Shown: in pieces, positions 10,395-21,860 of the stretch
Layout: each line of letters starts with the position of its first letter
Numbering within the stretch: position 1 is the first letter of the stretch
DNA from: Neopestalotiopsis rosae
Taxonomy: Eukaryota > Ascomycota > Sordariomycetes > Amphisphaeriales > Sporocadaceae
Direction of reading: 5' to 3'
Assembly: GCA_023078685.1 (NCBI GenBank)
Contig: JALGAS010000002.1
Coordinates: forward strand, 7,316,001-7,380,000
DNA length: 64,000 nt
Position numbers and translations under genes: made by a program
The notes under the pieces: model-generated
What the model was told of the DNA's origin: nothing
Databases searched by the model: none
What the model saw: only the letters and a program-made list of their open reading frames with translations

Positions 10395-10876
10395 GCTTCA
10401 GGTGAGATGCTTCGCAGTGCTGTATTGCAGAAGGCAATAGTCTGTCTCCACGCAGGGCTCGACTAAGAAATACCTACGAGTCGTACATCGTCTACGTAAC
10501 CTCTGGAAAGCACAAGGGAAATATGGTGGAGACCGGACTGTCAAAATCCGCGCAGGGTTCGCTGAAGCTCCAGAAGCCATAGGGCCGGGGTTCCCCGCAG
10601 CCAAGGCGATCAAGCTTCGTTCAGGCTGCAGAAGCCATCCTTACCAGGACCCTGAACCATCCTGTAGGCTCCATTACCCCAGATCCAGGGAACAGGAACG
10701 CAGGAATATGATCCGCCAAGTACGGGTGAGTCGAGGCCGCCGAGAATGTCAATGTCTTGTACAGAGTAGTTGAGCGCGAAGGGATGCAAAAAGTCCTTAC
10801 AATCTAGCATGTTAATAATTGTAACTTCCAGGTCAAGCTTCACCCTTTTTCAAAATTCTTGAAAGGGTTCTTCATC
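10395..10876. promoter_or_regulatory. bidirectional promoter region of the DUF1932 and MFS genes
   Basis: Only 482 bp separate the two divergent start codons (10394 minus, 10877 plus). The stretch holds two related segments containing CAGAAGCCAT (about 10574-10583 and 10629-10638), a possible direct repeat of regulatory sites. Part of it is GC-rich and looks almost coding, but no frame continues into either gene. Shared control of transporter and dehydrogenase is inferred from the arrangement. Confidence 0.45.
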
Positions 10877-13129
10877 ATGGCCGAAGCGGAGCTCAAAGCC
10901 GAGGAGCCCGTCCACATTGAAAGCCGGATTGATCCAAAATGTGACTTGAGTGTTTTGAATACGGAAGATGCCGAATTTATAGCTTCGTTTACAGAAGAGC
11001 AACGAAAGCGGGTCATATGGAAGGTGACATGACCCAAATCTCTGACTAGGTGTACCCCCAGTTACAAGGGCTAACACGATTGTTCTAGGTTGACATCCGA
11101 CTGATTCCAATGTTAACCATCTTGTACCTGATTTCGTTTCTTGATCGATCCAATATCGGTATGTTGCTTGCAATGTTGTCTGGATTCGTCGATTACTGAT
11201 GCAGGTGTTTGCAGGCAATGCCAAGATTGAAGGTCTCGATACCGACCTGCAACTCGATGGCGTCAAATACAACGTCGCACTCTGCATTTTCTTCATTCCA
11301 TATATCCTTCTTGGTGAGTTCCCATCACAAGCGAAGCCAGATTATACGTTCGCCTATGCAACAGAACTGACGAGGAACTGCCAAGAAATTCCATCCAATT
11401 GGATGCTATCCAAAGTCAAACGTCCATCACTGTATCTCGGAGCAATGATTGTAGCGTGGGGAATCGTAATGACCTTGACCGGCGTTGTCCAAAACTACGC
11501 TGGCCTCTGCATTACAAGGCTGTTTCTTGGGGCTTTGGAGTATGCACAGTTTTACCTTGTGCCCTCACTTAGAGCTAACCGATCAATAGAGCTGGCTTCT
11601 TTCCTGGTGCCATATACCTCGTGGTGAGTAAACTGTCTGATGGATTCGGAGCGACTGCACCGGCATGTCTCGTTTAATCGCGAATTACTAAAGAGGCCCC
11701 AGAGTGCATGGTACCTGCCAAACGAATCGCAGGTGCGAATTGCAATATTCTATTGCTCAAGTGCAAGTCAGTCACCCTCCAGCTTGATATACCTAATGCA
11801 GGTACTTGATTTCAATGTTGTGACTAAGAAAAATGTCCGATTCAGCTGCTGGTGCCTTCTCTGGATTGCTAGCCTATGCAATTGCGAAAATGGACGGTAT
11901 TGGGGGCTATGGAGCATGGCGATGGATCTTCATCATTGAAGGTCTCGCATCCATTATTGCCGGTGTCATCGCAATGCTCCTCATGCCAGATGCGCCCGGG
12001 TCGTCTGGATATTTTCTGACTCCAGCGGAAATTCGATATCTGCAGGTTCGGCAACTTGCAGTCCCCGGGAGACGCCACCACGGACAAGGAGAGGGCGGCC
12101 ACAAGTTTGATTGGAAAACGCTGGTCAAGGTTCTCAAAGATTGGCAAATGTGATGAACCTATTTTCGATGCATTTAAACGTTCGGAGTATGCTGATTCTG
12201 CACAGGTATCTGCTGGCAGTCGTCTATCTTTCGAGCACCGGACCGAACTATGCCCTAAAGTTTGTGAGTACAGCTACGACCATCGTGAACATTCGCGTAA
12301 CAAGAACGAGTCTGATTTGCAAATTTCTAGACAATGCCACAAATCATCAAGAACATGGGCTACCAATCGTCAATGGCACAAGTTTTGACGATTCCTCCTT
12401 ACACCGTTGGTGTAATCGCGACTATTAGTTCGGCAATACTTGCGGACAGAACCACTTGGTAAGACATTGTAGAATATCGCGCCAACTTAGTAAGATCGAT
12501 CAAAGTCCTAATTTTCAAGAATTTCAGGCGCATGCCTTTTACAATTGTAGCCGATATTTGCATGATTGTTGCTCATGCGATACTTTATGTTTACGGACCG
12601 ACACAGAAGCAGCATATACCCGGTAAGCTGTCTCGGCGACTACCACACAACACACGTTCCCACTAATCATCGTTTTACAGCTTGCTACTTTGCCCTATGT
12701 CTTGCCTGTGTGGGGTTCTACCCGATCCCTCCCACCGTCAATGCCTGGCTCATTAGTAACACGGCGCCTCAGAACAAGAGGGCCATGGCGATTGGGTATT
12801 TCGTTGGTCTTGGTAACATAGGCGGAATATTTGGGTCTTTTATCTACAGAGACAGTGAGGCTCCGAGATATCCAAGTGTACGTCTACTTCCCCTTTGACC
12901 ATATCCAGTATACCCTGAACAGAAATGGCTAATGACTATACAGGGATATGCTACTGCTTTCTCTCTGGCTTGTGCTGGCATTGTATCGTCCCTTGTCTTG
13001 GAGTTCTGCTACAAGAATATCAATGAGAAGAGGGGACAGATGAATGAGGACGATGTGAGAAGAGAGTACAGTGAGGAAGTATTGGAAGAAATGGGAGACA
13101 GGTCGCCTTTGTTTCGGTATTCATACTGA
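10877..13129 (+). CDS. MFS permease, allantoate permease / anion:cation symporter type
   Basis: Twelve exons: 10877-11023, 11089-11158, 11215-11313, 11386-11539, 11590-11623, 11703-11766, 11846-12149, 12206-12263, 12331-12458, 12528-12622, 12681-12877 and 12944-13129. They sum to 1536 nt, 511 residues. Introns are 50-79 nt, mostly GTRNGT...YAG; the donor GTGATG at 12150 is the weakest. The product opens with a soluble acidic tail. The family hallmark follows: R-L-I-P-M-L-T-I-L-Y-L-I-S-F-L-D-R-S-N-I-G-N-A (first transmembrane helix and loop), then S-N-W-M-L, the G-A-L-E-A-G-F-F-P-G-A-I-Y-L helix, A-W-R-W-I-F-I-I-E-G and G-P-N-Y-A-L-K-F; about 12 transmembrane segments. Dal5-type carriers import organic anions such as allantoate, ureidosuccinate, nicotinate or dipeptides. 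With its neighbours it probably brings in the substrate of the adjoining catabolic enzymes; which substrate is not visible. Confidence 0.9.
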
Positions 13130-13848
13130 ACGACGCTCCAGCAAGGACTCTAATTAGCGCTTTCGCCTGTGGATGACAGTGCCAGATATGGTAACACTCG
13201 AGTGCTCCAGCACTTGGTCCTCGTTAAGGCTTTTCTGGCTCCTGTCCGTACATTATATTGTCTTAAGGCTGAATATCCTTGACCACCTCAGTCTTTTGTG
13301 AGTCCATTTTAACCTGGCCTCGAATATGGGGTACTTTGCGACCAAAGATTCTATCTGTCAAATCCTCCTTGCGTCCATGTATTAGGCGGAATTGCGACCG
13401 CTAGTGGCTCTATTCGAGTTTCAGCCACTAACTTAGAGTCCATTCGCAGGTCATTCAACCACTACCCCGCCGCGGATTAACTGGCATTTTGTTGGCTTCA
13501 GCCATTCGCGATTCTTGTGTCGTCTGATGATAAACTCGGTATAAAACGCCAAGCGCTCCTCGGCCGGCTTTTCATTCTGTGGATTCTCCTCCTTTTTTTT
13601 TTTACTGTACTGCTACCGTAGCAGAGAAACGTCCGATCTGGGAAATTCAGGTAGGTTGATGCCGTGAAGTCTAAGTGAGCACTAAAGAGAGGGTAAGATC
13701 TAAGGGCTAACATGGGAGTCAGCACCAACGAATCTGATCAGGGTCAGAGCGAGCAACAAGTCTTATATATATCCATCGCTGGTACGACCATGGGGTTGGA
13801 TAAGAATTTCGTATCTGATTACCGCTCGAACTCTCATCAGCCTCAAGA
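13130..13848. other. intergenic, promoter of the SnoaL-like gene
   Basis: About 720 bp with no gene. A T tract lies near 13590-13600 and a TATATATAT stretch at about 13764-13772, some 80 nt before the next start codon, so a core promoter is plausible. Confidence 0.5.
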
Positions 13849-14349
13849 ATGGAACGTCTACTCGCCCAGAACAAAGTCTATAACACACTGATCCTCTTCA
13901 CCAAAGCGGAGGATGATCTCGACAAGGATCTACTTCTCTCCTTTCTCAAGCCTGAGTCTGAAATAACTTTGGACATTTCAGGTCACCTGGACAGCGTTCC
14001 CGCAAATCAAATGACACCCCTTCAATATTGGGCTCAGACCGTCGAGCTCTTGTCCGGCTTTACAGCTACGCAGCACCATATTGGGAATCCGATCCTTGAC
14101 ATATCTGAGGATATCACCAAAGCCCAGATCAGCGTAGAGGTCGTTGCGTACCACTGTATCCAGGAAGGACAAAACACACAATCTGTCACCGCGAGGGCAA
14201 GACAAACGATGGATATGGAGCGATCTGATGGGAAGTGGTTCGTCACGGGCATGAAAATCGACCGGAAAATTCCACTTGACAACCCCGAGCTGTATGAGGT
14301 AGCTCTGGAAAGATATAAGAAAGGGCAGGGTCGTTTGCGACAGGCTTAA
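13849..14349 (+). CDS. NTF2/SnoaL-like small alpha+beta protein
   Basis: Single exon, 166 residues. The layout fits the SnoaL-like/NTF2-like superfamily. An N-terminal helical part (L-I-L-F-T-K-A-E-D-D-L-D-K-D) is followed by a strand with E-I-T-L-D-I-S-G-H-L, a helix with Q-Y-W-A-Q-T-V-E-L-L-S-G-F, then long strands with T-A-T-Q-H-H-I-G-N-P, Q-I-S-V-E-V-V-A-Y-H and D-G-K-W-F-V-T-G-M-K-I. The D-G-K-W-x-V-T/x-x-x-x ending is characteristic of this fold. Members include steroid isomerase, polyketide cyclases and dehydratases; others are non-enzymatic. A tail rich in K/R follows. It is the last gene of the amine-oxidase block, co-oriented with the MFS gene but 719 bp away. Catalytic assignment is not possible from sequence alone. 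Confidence 0.75.
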   Translation: MERLLAQNKVYNTLILFTKAEDDLDKDLLLSFLKPESEITLDISGHLDSVPANQMTPLQYWAQTVELLSGFTATQHHIGNPILDISEDITKAQISVEVVAYHCIQEGQNTQSVTARARQTMDMERSDGKWFVTGMKIDRKIPLDNPELYEVALERYKKGQGRLRQA

Positions 14350-14495
14350 ATCGATGTCGCACTGAGGCTGGATTGAGTGACCAGTATCCACGTACTCATT
14401 CATTGTCCCGAGGGCGTCTATACTCAAATTTTAATGCATGTAGATTACGATATCTCTATCCTCCAATACCGACAGACTCTGATATTACACTATTT

Positions 14496-16332
14496 TCAAA
14501 CTCCCAATCCGTAAGGGTACGCATTCGATCCACCAATAGGTTGATAGGTACTAGAGATCTGGCTGTCTCGTTCTGATCCTCCAAGTTTGTAGGTACTAGA
14601 GAACCGGCTGTCTCCCTCTAGTCCTACAACAAGTCCATAGGAACCAGAGAACTGGCTGTCTCTCCCTGGTCCTCCAACCATCCATTGATCCCGCTTTGGC
14701 GCTGGGGCTTTATCCTCTGGTAAATGAAATTAGACAAATAGTTTCATTGAATTGATGAAAAAGGAACAAGGGGCTTACTTCTCCACTCCGTCAAGAAATC
14801 CAAGCCTATAGGAGCCCACTGTGCTAGAGCGAGTATTTGACCAAAGCTCCAATTCGTATCTGTGTCGGTGCTTGGAGCAAGCTTCTTGGCGACATTTCGG
14901 TACTCAATAAATGACCCTAGAAATACCGCTGCCATGACTAAGTAGATCAAACCTATTAGAGGGCGCGCAATTCTGTTTATTGTCCTGATTAAATCCGAGA
15001 TACGATCACAGTGTTCCCGGAACCAGACAAAGGGCCGCAAATTCGAATGGAAGATGATAGCGATGAGACTAGCCAAGAGGCAGTAGATAAAACCGGGCGC
15101 CTGCATGTAAATGCCAATTGTGAGGAGTATCCGCAATCGGTCTTTTAATTTGCCGGTGTCGCAGTGGTTCTCCCAGATCATGGCCCTATAGATGCCAGCC
15201 TGGTACAAAGTGCCGTTAGTCAACAAGTTATAGTCATGATCGTTGAAATCTTCTGTCGTGTTGCTATGATACCATGTCTCATAACGACCATAGGCTTGTG
15301 TGAGCTCGAAGAAGCGATCTATACTGGGTACAGATAATACCCAAACCACAGCAGCAAGACTGATAACAAGACACCAAAGGAACAATCTCGAGTAGCGCGA
15401 TCGCGACAAGTCTGTGACAGTCTGCAACACCAAACAAGGAAACACTGAGAAGCTGGACATGGCTGCTGATCCTAGCCATGTGTAAAATGATACATCATCA
15501 GCGTCAACCTCGTTGCGGTGCCTCAAGTAGGCGTAGTAGCGGGCGACAGTAGCACCGAGCATTGCTGTTGCAAAGACAAGCGCAGCGACGAGGAAGCCGC
15601 TCACAGTCTTTTGCAGTGCATTGACAGCTCTGTGTCTATATTCATCGACAATGCCCATTGGGTGGTAGGCACGAGTCTGTCTAGACTTTGGGGAACGGGT
15701 TCGGCCGCCGATCAATGCAAGAAAGTAGACGGTTGTGAGGCCGATAACTGTTGTGATCATTAATTGATTGCCAACAAGCAGATAAATGACACTCACGAAT
15801 ATAGTATGCAATCATCATCTGGAGATTTACAAGTTATAGTCAGTCATCGCTATACGTTGCGTAAATCTAATTTGGGGAACCTTACTCCTCTCCCAGAAAC
15901 GTCTGGGTCACCCCGAATGTCGAGTTTGTCGCATATCATCTTTTGTCCTGTTGCACCGTCGAGACAACTGTATGCAAAGTCTACTGCTTGGGTCTGTATT
16001 GCGTCCATAGTCGTCCATTCGCTTTCTGGCAGTTTCAAAGTTTCATTTTGCCACACTCCGTAGTACCACAGAATGAGCAGCTCATCATGCATGACCCAGT
16101 CCTTAGATCTGGCGGGTAGTCCCTCAAAACCAATAGGCACTAGAGAGTCCAACCAGTCGACGAGATACCCGATATCGCCCATTTCACGGTTGGTCAGGTA
16201 GGTACCCGTTGTCACCATCAAGACACTGTCGGCAATATAATTTGTCGTGACATTGCAGTTGGTATCATTACGTAATTGACCGAAGGATGGATAGGACCAA
16301 GAGGCCTGCACAACACGCGTAGACTCGCTCAT
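14496..16332 (-). CDS. multi-pass membrane protein with glycosylated outer domain and repeat tail
   Basis: Four exons: 15886-16332, 15797-15818 (22 nt), 14779-15747 and 14496-14716. Introns of 67, 49 and 62 nt have GTAAGG, GTGAGT and GTAAGC donors; 552 residues. The first 149 residues look extracytoplasmic, with sequons NDT, NVT and NET and several Cys. The 22-nt microexon joins to create the first transmembrane helix (MMIAYYI-LIGLTTVYFLAL). Five or six further hydrophobic segments follow, for example V-A-A-L-V-F-A-T-A-M-L-G, L-W-C-L-V-I-S-L-A-A-V, Y-C-L-L-A-S-L-I-A-I-I and L-I-G-L-I-Y-L-V-M-A-A-V-F-L. The last exon encodes three degenerate repeats of the type G-R-D-S-Q-F-S-S-T-Y. If the last intron is retained, the protein ends 12 codons later at 14744. 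No signal peptide is visible at ATG 16332. Family not recognised; function unknown. Confidence 0.75.
14546..14684 (-). repeat. three tandem copies of a 45-48 bp unit inside the last exon
   Basis: Copies start at about 14546, 14591 and 14639, each opening AGG(T)A(C)(T/C)AGAGA and containing CTGTCTC. They encode the degenerate serine-rich repeats at the C-terminus of the membrane protein. The frame is kept, so expansion or contraction would change tail length without breaking the gene. Confidence 0.75.
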
Positions 16333-19300
16333 GGGCACAGATAGACGAAGGTGGGTAAGTATCAAACAAGAGATTCGTATAAGCTTCGTGGTTTGATTGA
16401 GAGGATGGTTGGCGATGCTGAAAGAAATGGGGCAGTTCTCCTTTAAATACCTCAAAGAGTATAAAAGCCTGCTCAATGAGAATGGCACTTTTTAAGCATA
16501 TGGGAAGAAGATTGCAGCGATGGTGCTTCTATGCTTTTTATTTCTATAAATAGTGGTTCAGGCCATTATCAGCCGCTCTGAGACATCCTGGTAAGCACCA
16601 GCACCTGGTGTTCGGTACCAATATTGCTTACCTTGGCCTAATCTGCAAGTCATTGCAGGAGGCGTAGGCACAGCCTTACGCTGGGGTCTTTTCTAAGAAA
16701 TCCTCTATGTGTGCTACAATCTGAACATGAAATGATTTCCATCCATAACATTTGACAGTCGAGTTTGTGCCAATCATACACCTAGGACATCTTCCGGGGT
16801 ACCTTGTGGACTCGTTGGTAAGGGCAAAACACCGCGATGGATGCAGCAGGTATCAATTCTAGGCCTTCGGTGTGCCTACATCTTCCCTCATGAAATGAAA
16901 GAGTTCCCGCCACATCAATAAGGCTGTGAGTCATTTTGATAATTTCAGAGCAAAAATTAGGTTGCTCCAGACACCCGAAGCCGCAAAGTCACAACCGCAC
17001 TTTTGCACGCCTCTACACATTCAGCTATCAGCGGCCCCCAAGGACTGTCAGGTTCTGTTAGCAAGCCCTGGAAGAAAAGGATTTGAGATATTGGGTCTCC
17101 TCTGTAGTTCAATTGATGGACCAATGATCTCTTCGTCGGCTTCCGGGACTTCAGCCAGGATTGACAATATAGTGCATGGGTCCTAGTCCGTTCAGCTGTA
17201 AATATGACAGCCTCATAGGTCAAGAATGACTGCCCCGCCCCGTCGCAAACATTCGTGATGATTATGACAATGCTAGCGAATCACACGAGTCGGACAATCA
17301 GAGGTGGCTGACCACCCTTCTGACACGAATTTCCTGCAATCTTTACATCTCCATCATTTCCTGCATATGCCTTCAATTGCAATTGTAATTGGAGACCACG
17401 TCCGGCCTCGTACAAATTTGCTTGCGAGAACCGATTTAATGTCAGGAAACCTGGTCATATCCATTATGGTGATATGCAAACAGGAGGATGAGCCAACAAT
17501 AAGGGTCTTGGGTGACGTCAAATGATTTTATTGAATGCCAGCCTGGGTGACTGTGATTGACAAGAAATATAGGCAATATCTCGTGCTTAGGTATACCTCA
17601 TGACTTCAGGCGGCTATCTAGAGTATTTAGGTGCACTGACTGGGTATTTCCCTCCCTATAGCCAAATCCTAGCTTCTTGTTGGAATTTCTTGCAAGCAAA
17701 GTACGCAACAATTGTCATCCGGCGAGCGAGGTTTTCAAATTGACAGTCCAGATCAGTTACACAAGGGACGAGGGGAGATAAGGCCCCATCGGCTTTTAGC
17801 CGTCATTCTTTTGTTTCTTGGGTCTTCCCATTTTTGGCGCACTTCCGAGGACTACAAACTCATGTGCGGAGAGTGAAACTTTCGAGTTGTGCACTGAATG
17901 TTTATGACAGCTGAGTCGTTCGACGTGCTACTAACATTCGGGAATGAGTTACATGGGAATTGCCAAGGTAGATCGATTCAGCATAAATGAATGTACATTT
18001 GTATGAAAACTTCTTGTAGTCCCCGGAACGTAGTAATTTTTTGCCAAGTGGCACTTCATTGAGTGACATCGCCGCGATATTCCACCCGCAATGCATCACT
18101 TGAATGAGCAATCCGATTCCCTTATATCTGTCCCTTCCAATCATCGTATAGTCACATTGAACGACCGTGTATCGACTGCAATATCTTTGGGGCCGCGACG
18201 ATCAGTTCAGTGTCTCATCCTTTTCGAGTATTTTAGCACCAAACCATGGCATGTGCGCGATAACTTGAATGATGCTTGCTCACAAATCGGCCATATTTTG
18301 AGGTGGTGGTTTTGCGTCTTGATATCCGGGTTGAGTTGTTGATGCGAAACGTTTGGACGACAATGTCTTCGGTGAAAACGGATTTATAGTTTGAGAGTTT
18401 GTTTTATGCCGCAAGGATGAGGTACCACTTTCGCTATCAATACCTACCTATGATCAACAGTAGATTAGGCGTGTAAGGCTGCGACCAACCATAAGACAGT
18501 CAAGTCCATGTAGCGAACAGGGATACAATGAACGGGTTTCTGATAGCGAATCTCCAATGATCGCCCATTAGCTCCTCAGCCAGGATGGCTGATCAGTGAG
18601 CAGGACATGCAGTGGTTTCTTTGTCCAGGTCAGGTATATCACAACCTCTTTGGTGCATAGGTAGCTACAACGTCACCACGTCGCAAACGGCCATTGATTG
18701 GATTCGAGAATTCGTGCTGGGGAAACACACAGAGCTCGACGACCAATGCTAGCTCCTAGAACGGTTGAATCACCGTTTCTCCCAAGTCATCGTCCTCACA
18801 TGGCTACATGAAGAATAGGATGTTCAATTCGCAACCGCCTACGATATCATGCAGGCTCGCTAGAGAGTATTGATTCGGGTTGGTAATGATGTCTTATCAT
18901 ATGTTTTGGCGCGGCGTAATCGCGTCAAAGTGATGATCTGTTTACTGGAAGTACTGAACGCACGACACCCTTGGGGCTTGGATTCATTGCTGAAAACTCG
19001 ACATGGGCAAGAGTCAGTTCGATTAAATTTGATTGGCTCGTTTCGTAGCGATGTGGTTTGAATGCTGGGGTATTCGAAAATTCTGCTGGATGTCGGGTGG
19101 TCAAGCTGTACTGTTGGATTGCACGCGGTATGATGAAAGTTGCCGACAATAGTACATGGCTTGAGTCTGTAGTGGCTGGCTCAAGCGTGGTCGATAGTAT
19201 GATGCGAAGACAGTTGAAGTAGGTACTTGTGACTATGATGATGAAATAGCGTACTTAGCTGCCATTGTTCAGCCGTACAAGCTACACATTCAGCAAAGAG

Positions 19301-20195
19301 CACTATTGAGAAAGATTGTCAAGTGTTTGGATGGCCCTTGAGGACTTATATATCTGGCATACATCGGAAACAGATCGAGTGGGAATGGCATTGCAATTGG
19401 AACCTGGGATTTGCATACGCGGACCCGCTGCTGAATTAGACTTCATCTAACAAACTTACCTGGCCAGTCTCCGTCGCCATGAGGTCAAGGTCGCTTACAA
19501 CTTGGCTCTCGCTCGCCTCCGAGGATGACAATCGGGGATCTTGTAGGCCTAGGCCCACAAGACACGAGTCAGGACAAAGTAGCGTTGGTGCTGCCAGTCA
19601 GCTGCAATGCCTACGCGGCCCGCCAGAGTCCACCGAATAGACTCCTCACTGCCAGCCGCATGCGCCGGCGCTGCCAAGGTCGCTATCCCGATGCACTAAA
19701 TAGCGTCTCTGCGCTGCTCAAGCCATTTCCAAGAATCCCAACTTGGACGACTCTGTAAATCACTGTGGATTAAGCAAGACCACTCTGGTTATCGCTAGCC
19801 CCTTTTATCGTCTTTCATCCTCATCCGTAGACGTCAATTGCAAAGCTCATCATCGCAGGAAAGAACGTCGTTGCTGATCTCAAACTCGATCAGCCCATTT
19901 CAGTGGTTGTAATCTCCAGGGTTCCTGCGTTAACACTGGACAGCAGCCCAGGTCATCCCCCCGCAAACTGTGGATTTATACAGTATCCGAGCCATCTAAT
20001 CAACTCCAGCCACAAATCACGTCCTGGCCTTCCTCCTTATCCAGAAATAAATAGGTAGTACGCGGCAGTCTGATAACAACTACCGGTCCCTTATTCGCGT
20101 TCATTCGCTTGCATATTCTCTTGGCAATACCATATATCTTATCTCCCCCCGCAAAAGAAAAGCCGGCAGCTTGACGACAATATACTATTACAGTC
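16333..20195. other. 3.9-kb gene-poor stretch
   Basis: No open frame here shows domain features, and none links to others through good splice sites. The part next to 16332 is the likely promoter of the membrane protein (TATTTATAG on the minus strand near 16540). The rest is mildly A/T-rich non-coding sequence. Short frames at 16926-17186 and 18870-19061 are rejected as chance. Confidence 0.5.
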
Positions 20196-21728
20196 ATGCC
20201 TTTGCATGAGTGGGCCCAGGCTGGGGATTGGGAGTCCAATCGCCATATTCTCACCGAGCTGTACCTGGTTCAGGGTCTTACTCTAGAAGAAGTCATGTAT
20301 CGTAGTAAGTTCACATTGAAGCTCAGAAAGGCATCGTGATACTAACAAGCAATAATAGTGCAGACCAAACACAACTTTCAAGCCACGTGAGTCGCCTACT
20401 GAGACGATTAAGAATTTGCATTTGCCAACCTCAAGTGCAGCATGAGAATGTACAAGCATCATCTCCGAAAATGGAATTTGAAAAAGCGTTTAGGCTATGA
20501 TGAAGTTGTTAGGATAGTGGCGAATCGCGCCGTTACGAATCCGGGTCCCGCATCGCCGTCCACGGATAGAATCGACACCTATGTCCGTCGACTGCCACCC
20601 GAAAAGCACGCCCAGTTCAAGGCGGCAGTTGCAGCCTTGGTAGCAGCAGCTTCAGTGATCAAAATTGAGTCGCCATCCAGCGATTCCGGGCAGCTCGCAT
20701 ACCCGAGCCCGCTGACACAGATCTTGATCCCACCGGACAAACTTGAAACCCCTGAGCGGCTGCTGCGAGTTTTTCGAAACGATGTGATTTCAATTCTCAG
20801 ACCTGAAGAGTCAAGAGAACTCACTATCGGCAAACCGCCTATTATCATGAACGACCGGTGGTTCCATCTTATCGATGCTGCCACAGCAATGGTGAAGAAT
20901 GGTCATGTCGACTATGGCTTTGGTGTGATTGGATTCTGCATGGAAAGAGCGCGCTCCTTTCTTGAGAATGCCCCTCCATCTGGCATGGTGCGTCTTTGCC
21001 AGGTCCTCTTTCGAGTCAATCGGACGCATCCGGACCTGTGCCAGTCCATGTTGCGATATCTCTACCAGCTCGCCAGATTGGTGTTGCCAGACGGCAATCA
21101 GACGAGAAGCACTCTACAGCACATGTCTTCCCTGGACATTAATGATTTAATGGGGGTAGAGGATCTCCTTCTCCGATTTTGCAAAGATTATGCCGAAAAC
21201 AAGATATGCCCCCAAGGCAGTGATCTGGAATCGGCTGAGAAGTTGAGGATTTGGGGATTTTCTGGAGCGGATCTGTCCAACCCAACAGTGAGGAGAATGA
21301 TCTCCGCATTCGAGCAGGACTCGGAACTTTGGTATATTGGCGTCCCTTTATATCCTTTGCGGCCTGAGCTCTCGAACCTCCACCACGACCTAGAGCGCAT
21401 GTCGGCAAGAGAATGGAGCGACCTGTTCGGTGCTGAAGACATTGGGCAGCTCATGCACGCCATTTGGCAGTCCGCGCCAGTCATCGAGCAGGGCCATAGT
21501 ATCGAAGATGTGGCCACGATGCAAGCTTTGTACCTCTGCGAACAGCTCATGTTCCAGGTAGACGATACCAGGACGCTCGAGCAGATAGAAAGAAATCTCA
21601 GTAACCTGGATTTGATGTGCCCTGACTTGACTTCCTCGCAGGCTCGTGTTTATCGAGAAAACACATGGAAATACAATCGTCAGGTCGTTGCAAACAGGGT
21701 CAAGGACCGCAAAGAAGCCAATGGATAG
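20196..21728 (+). CDS. Clr5-domain protein
   Basis: Three exons: 20196-20304, 20359-20386 (28 nt) and 20441-21728. Both introns are 54 nt (GTAAGT...ATAG and GTGAGT...GCAG); 474 residues. Splicing is required to assemble the N-terminal Clr5 domain (about residues 5-62). Its pattern is W-E-S-N-R-x-x-I-L-T-E-L-Y-L, then L-T-L-E-E-V-M, then M-Q-T-K-H-N-F-Q-A-T, then Y-K-H-H-L-R-K-W-N-L-K-K. This is the family consensus of a short helical domain found at the N-terminus of many fungal proteins and named for fission yeast Clr5, a silencing factor. The other 410 residues are helical, without a recognised domain. Most members are uncharacterised; a DNA-binding or regulatory role is inferred from Clr5 only. 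Starting at the ATG at 20442 would lose the domain. Confidence 0.85.
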
Positions 21729-21860
21729 AAATGGTTGATCAATTAAGTTTATTAGTATCGTGGCTCGATGTAGACCTCGGCTAGACTTTTTGTCCATGTC
21801 CGGGCCGCCGTATGTGTATATATGTACTAGAATTTCAAATCTATCGCTTCATGACAATGC

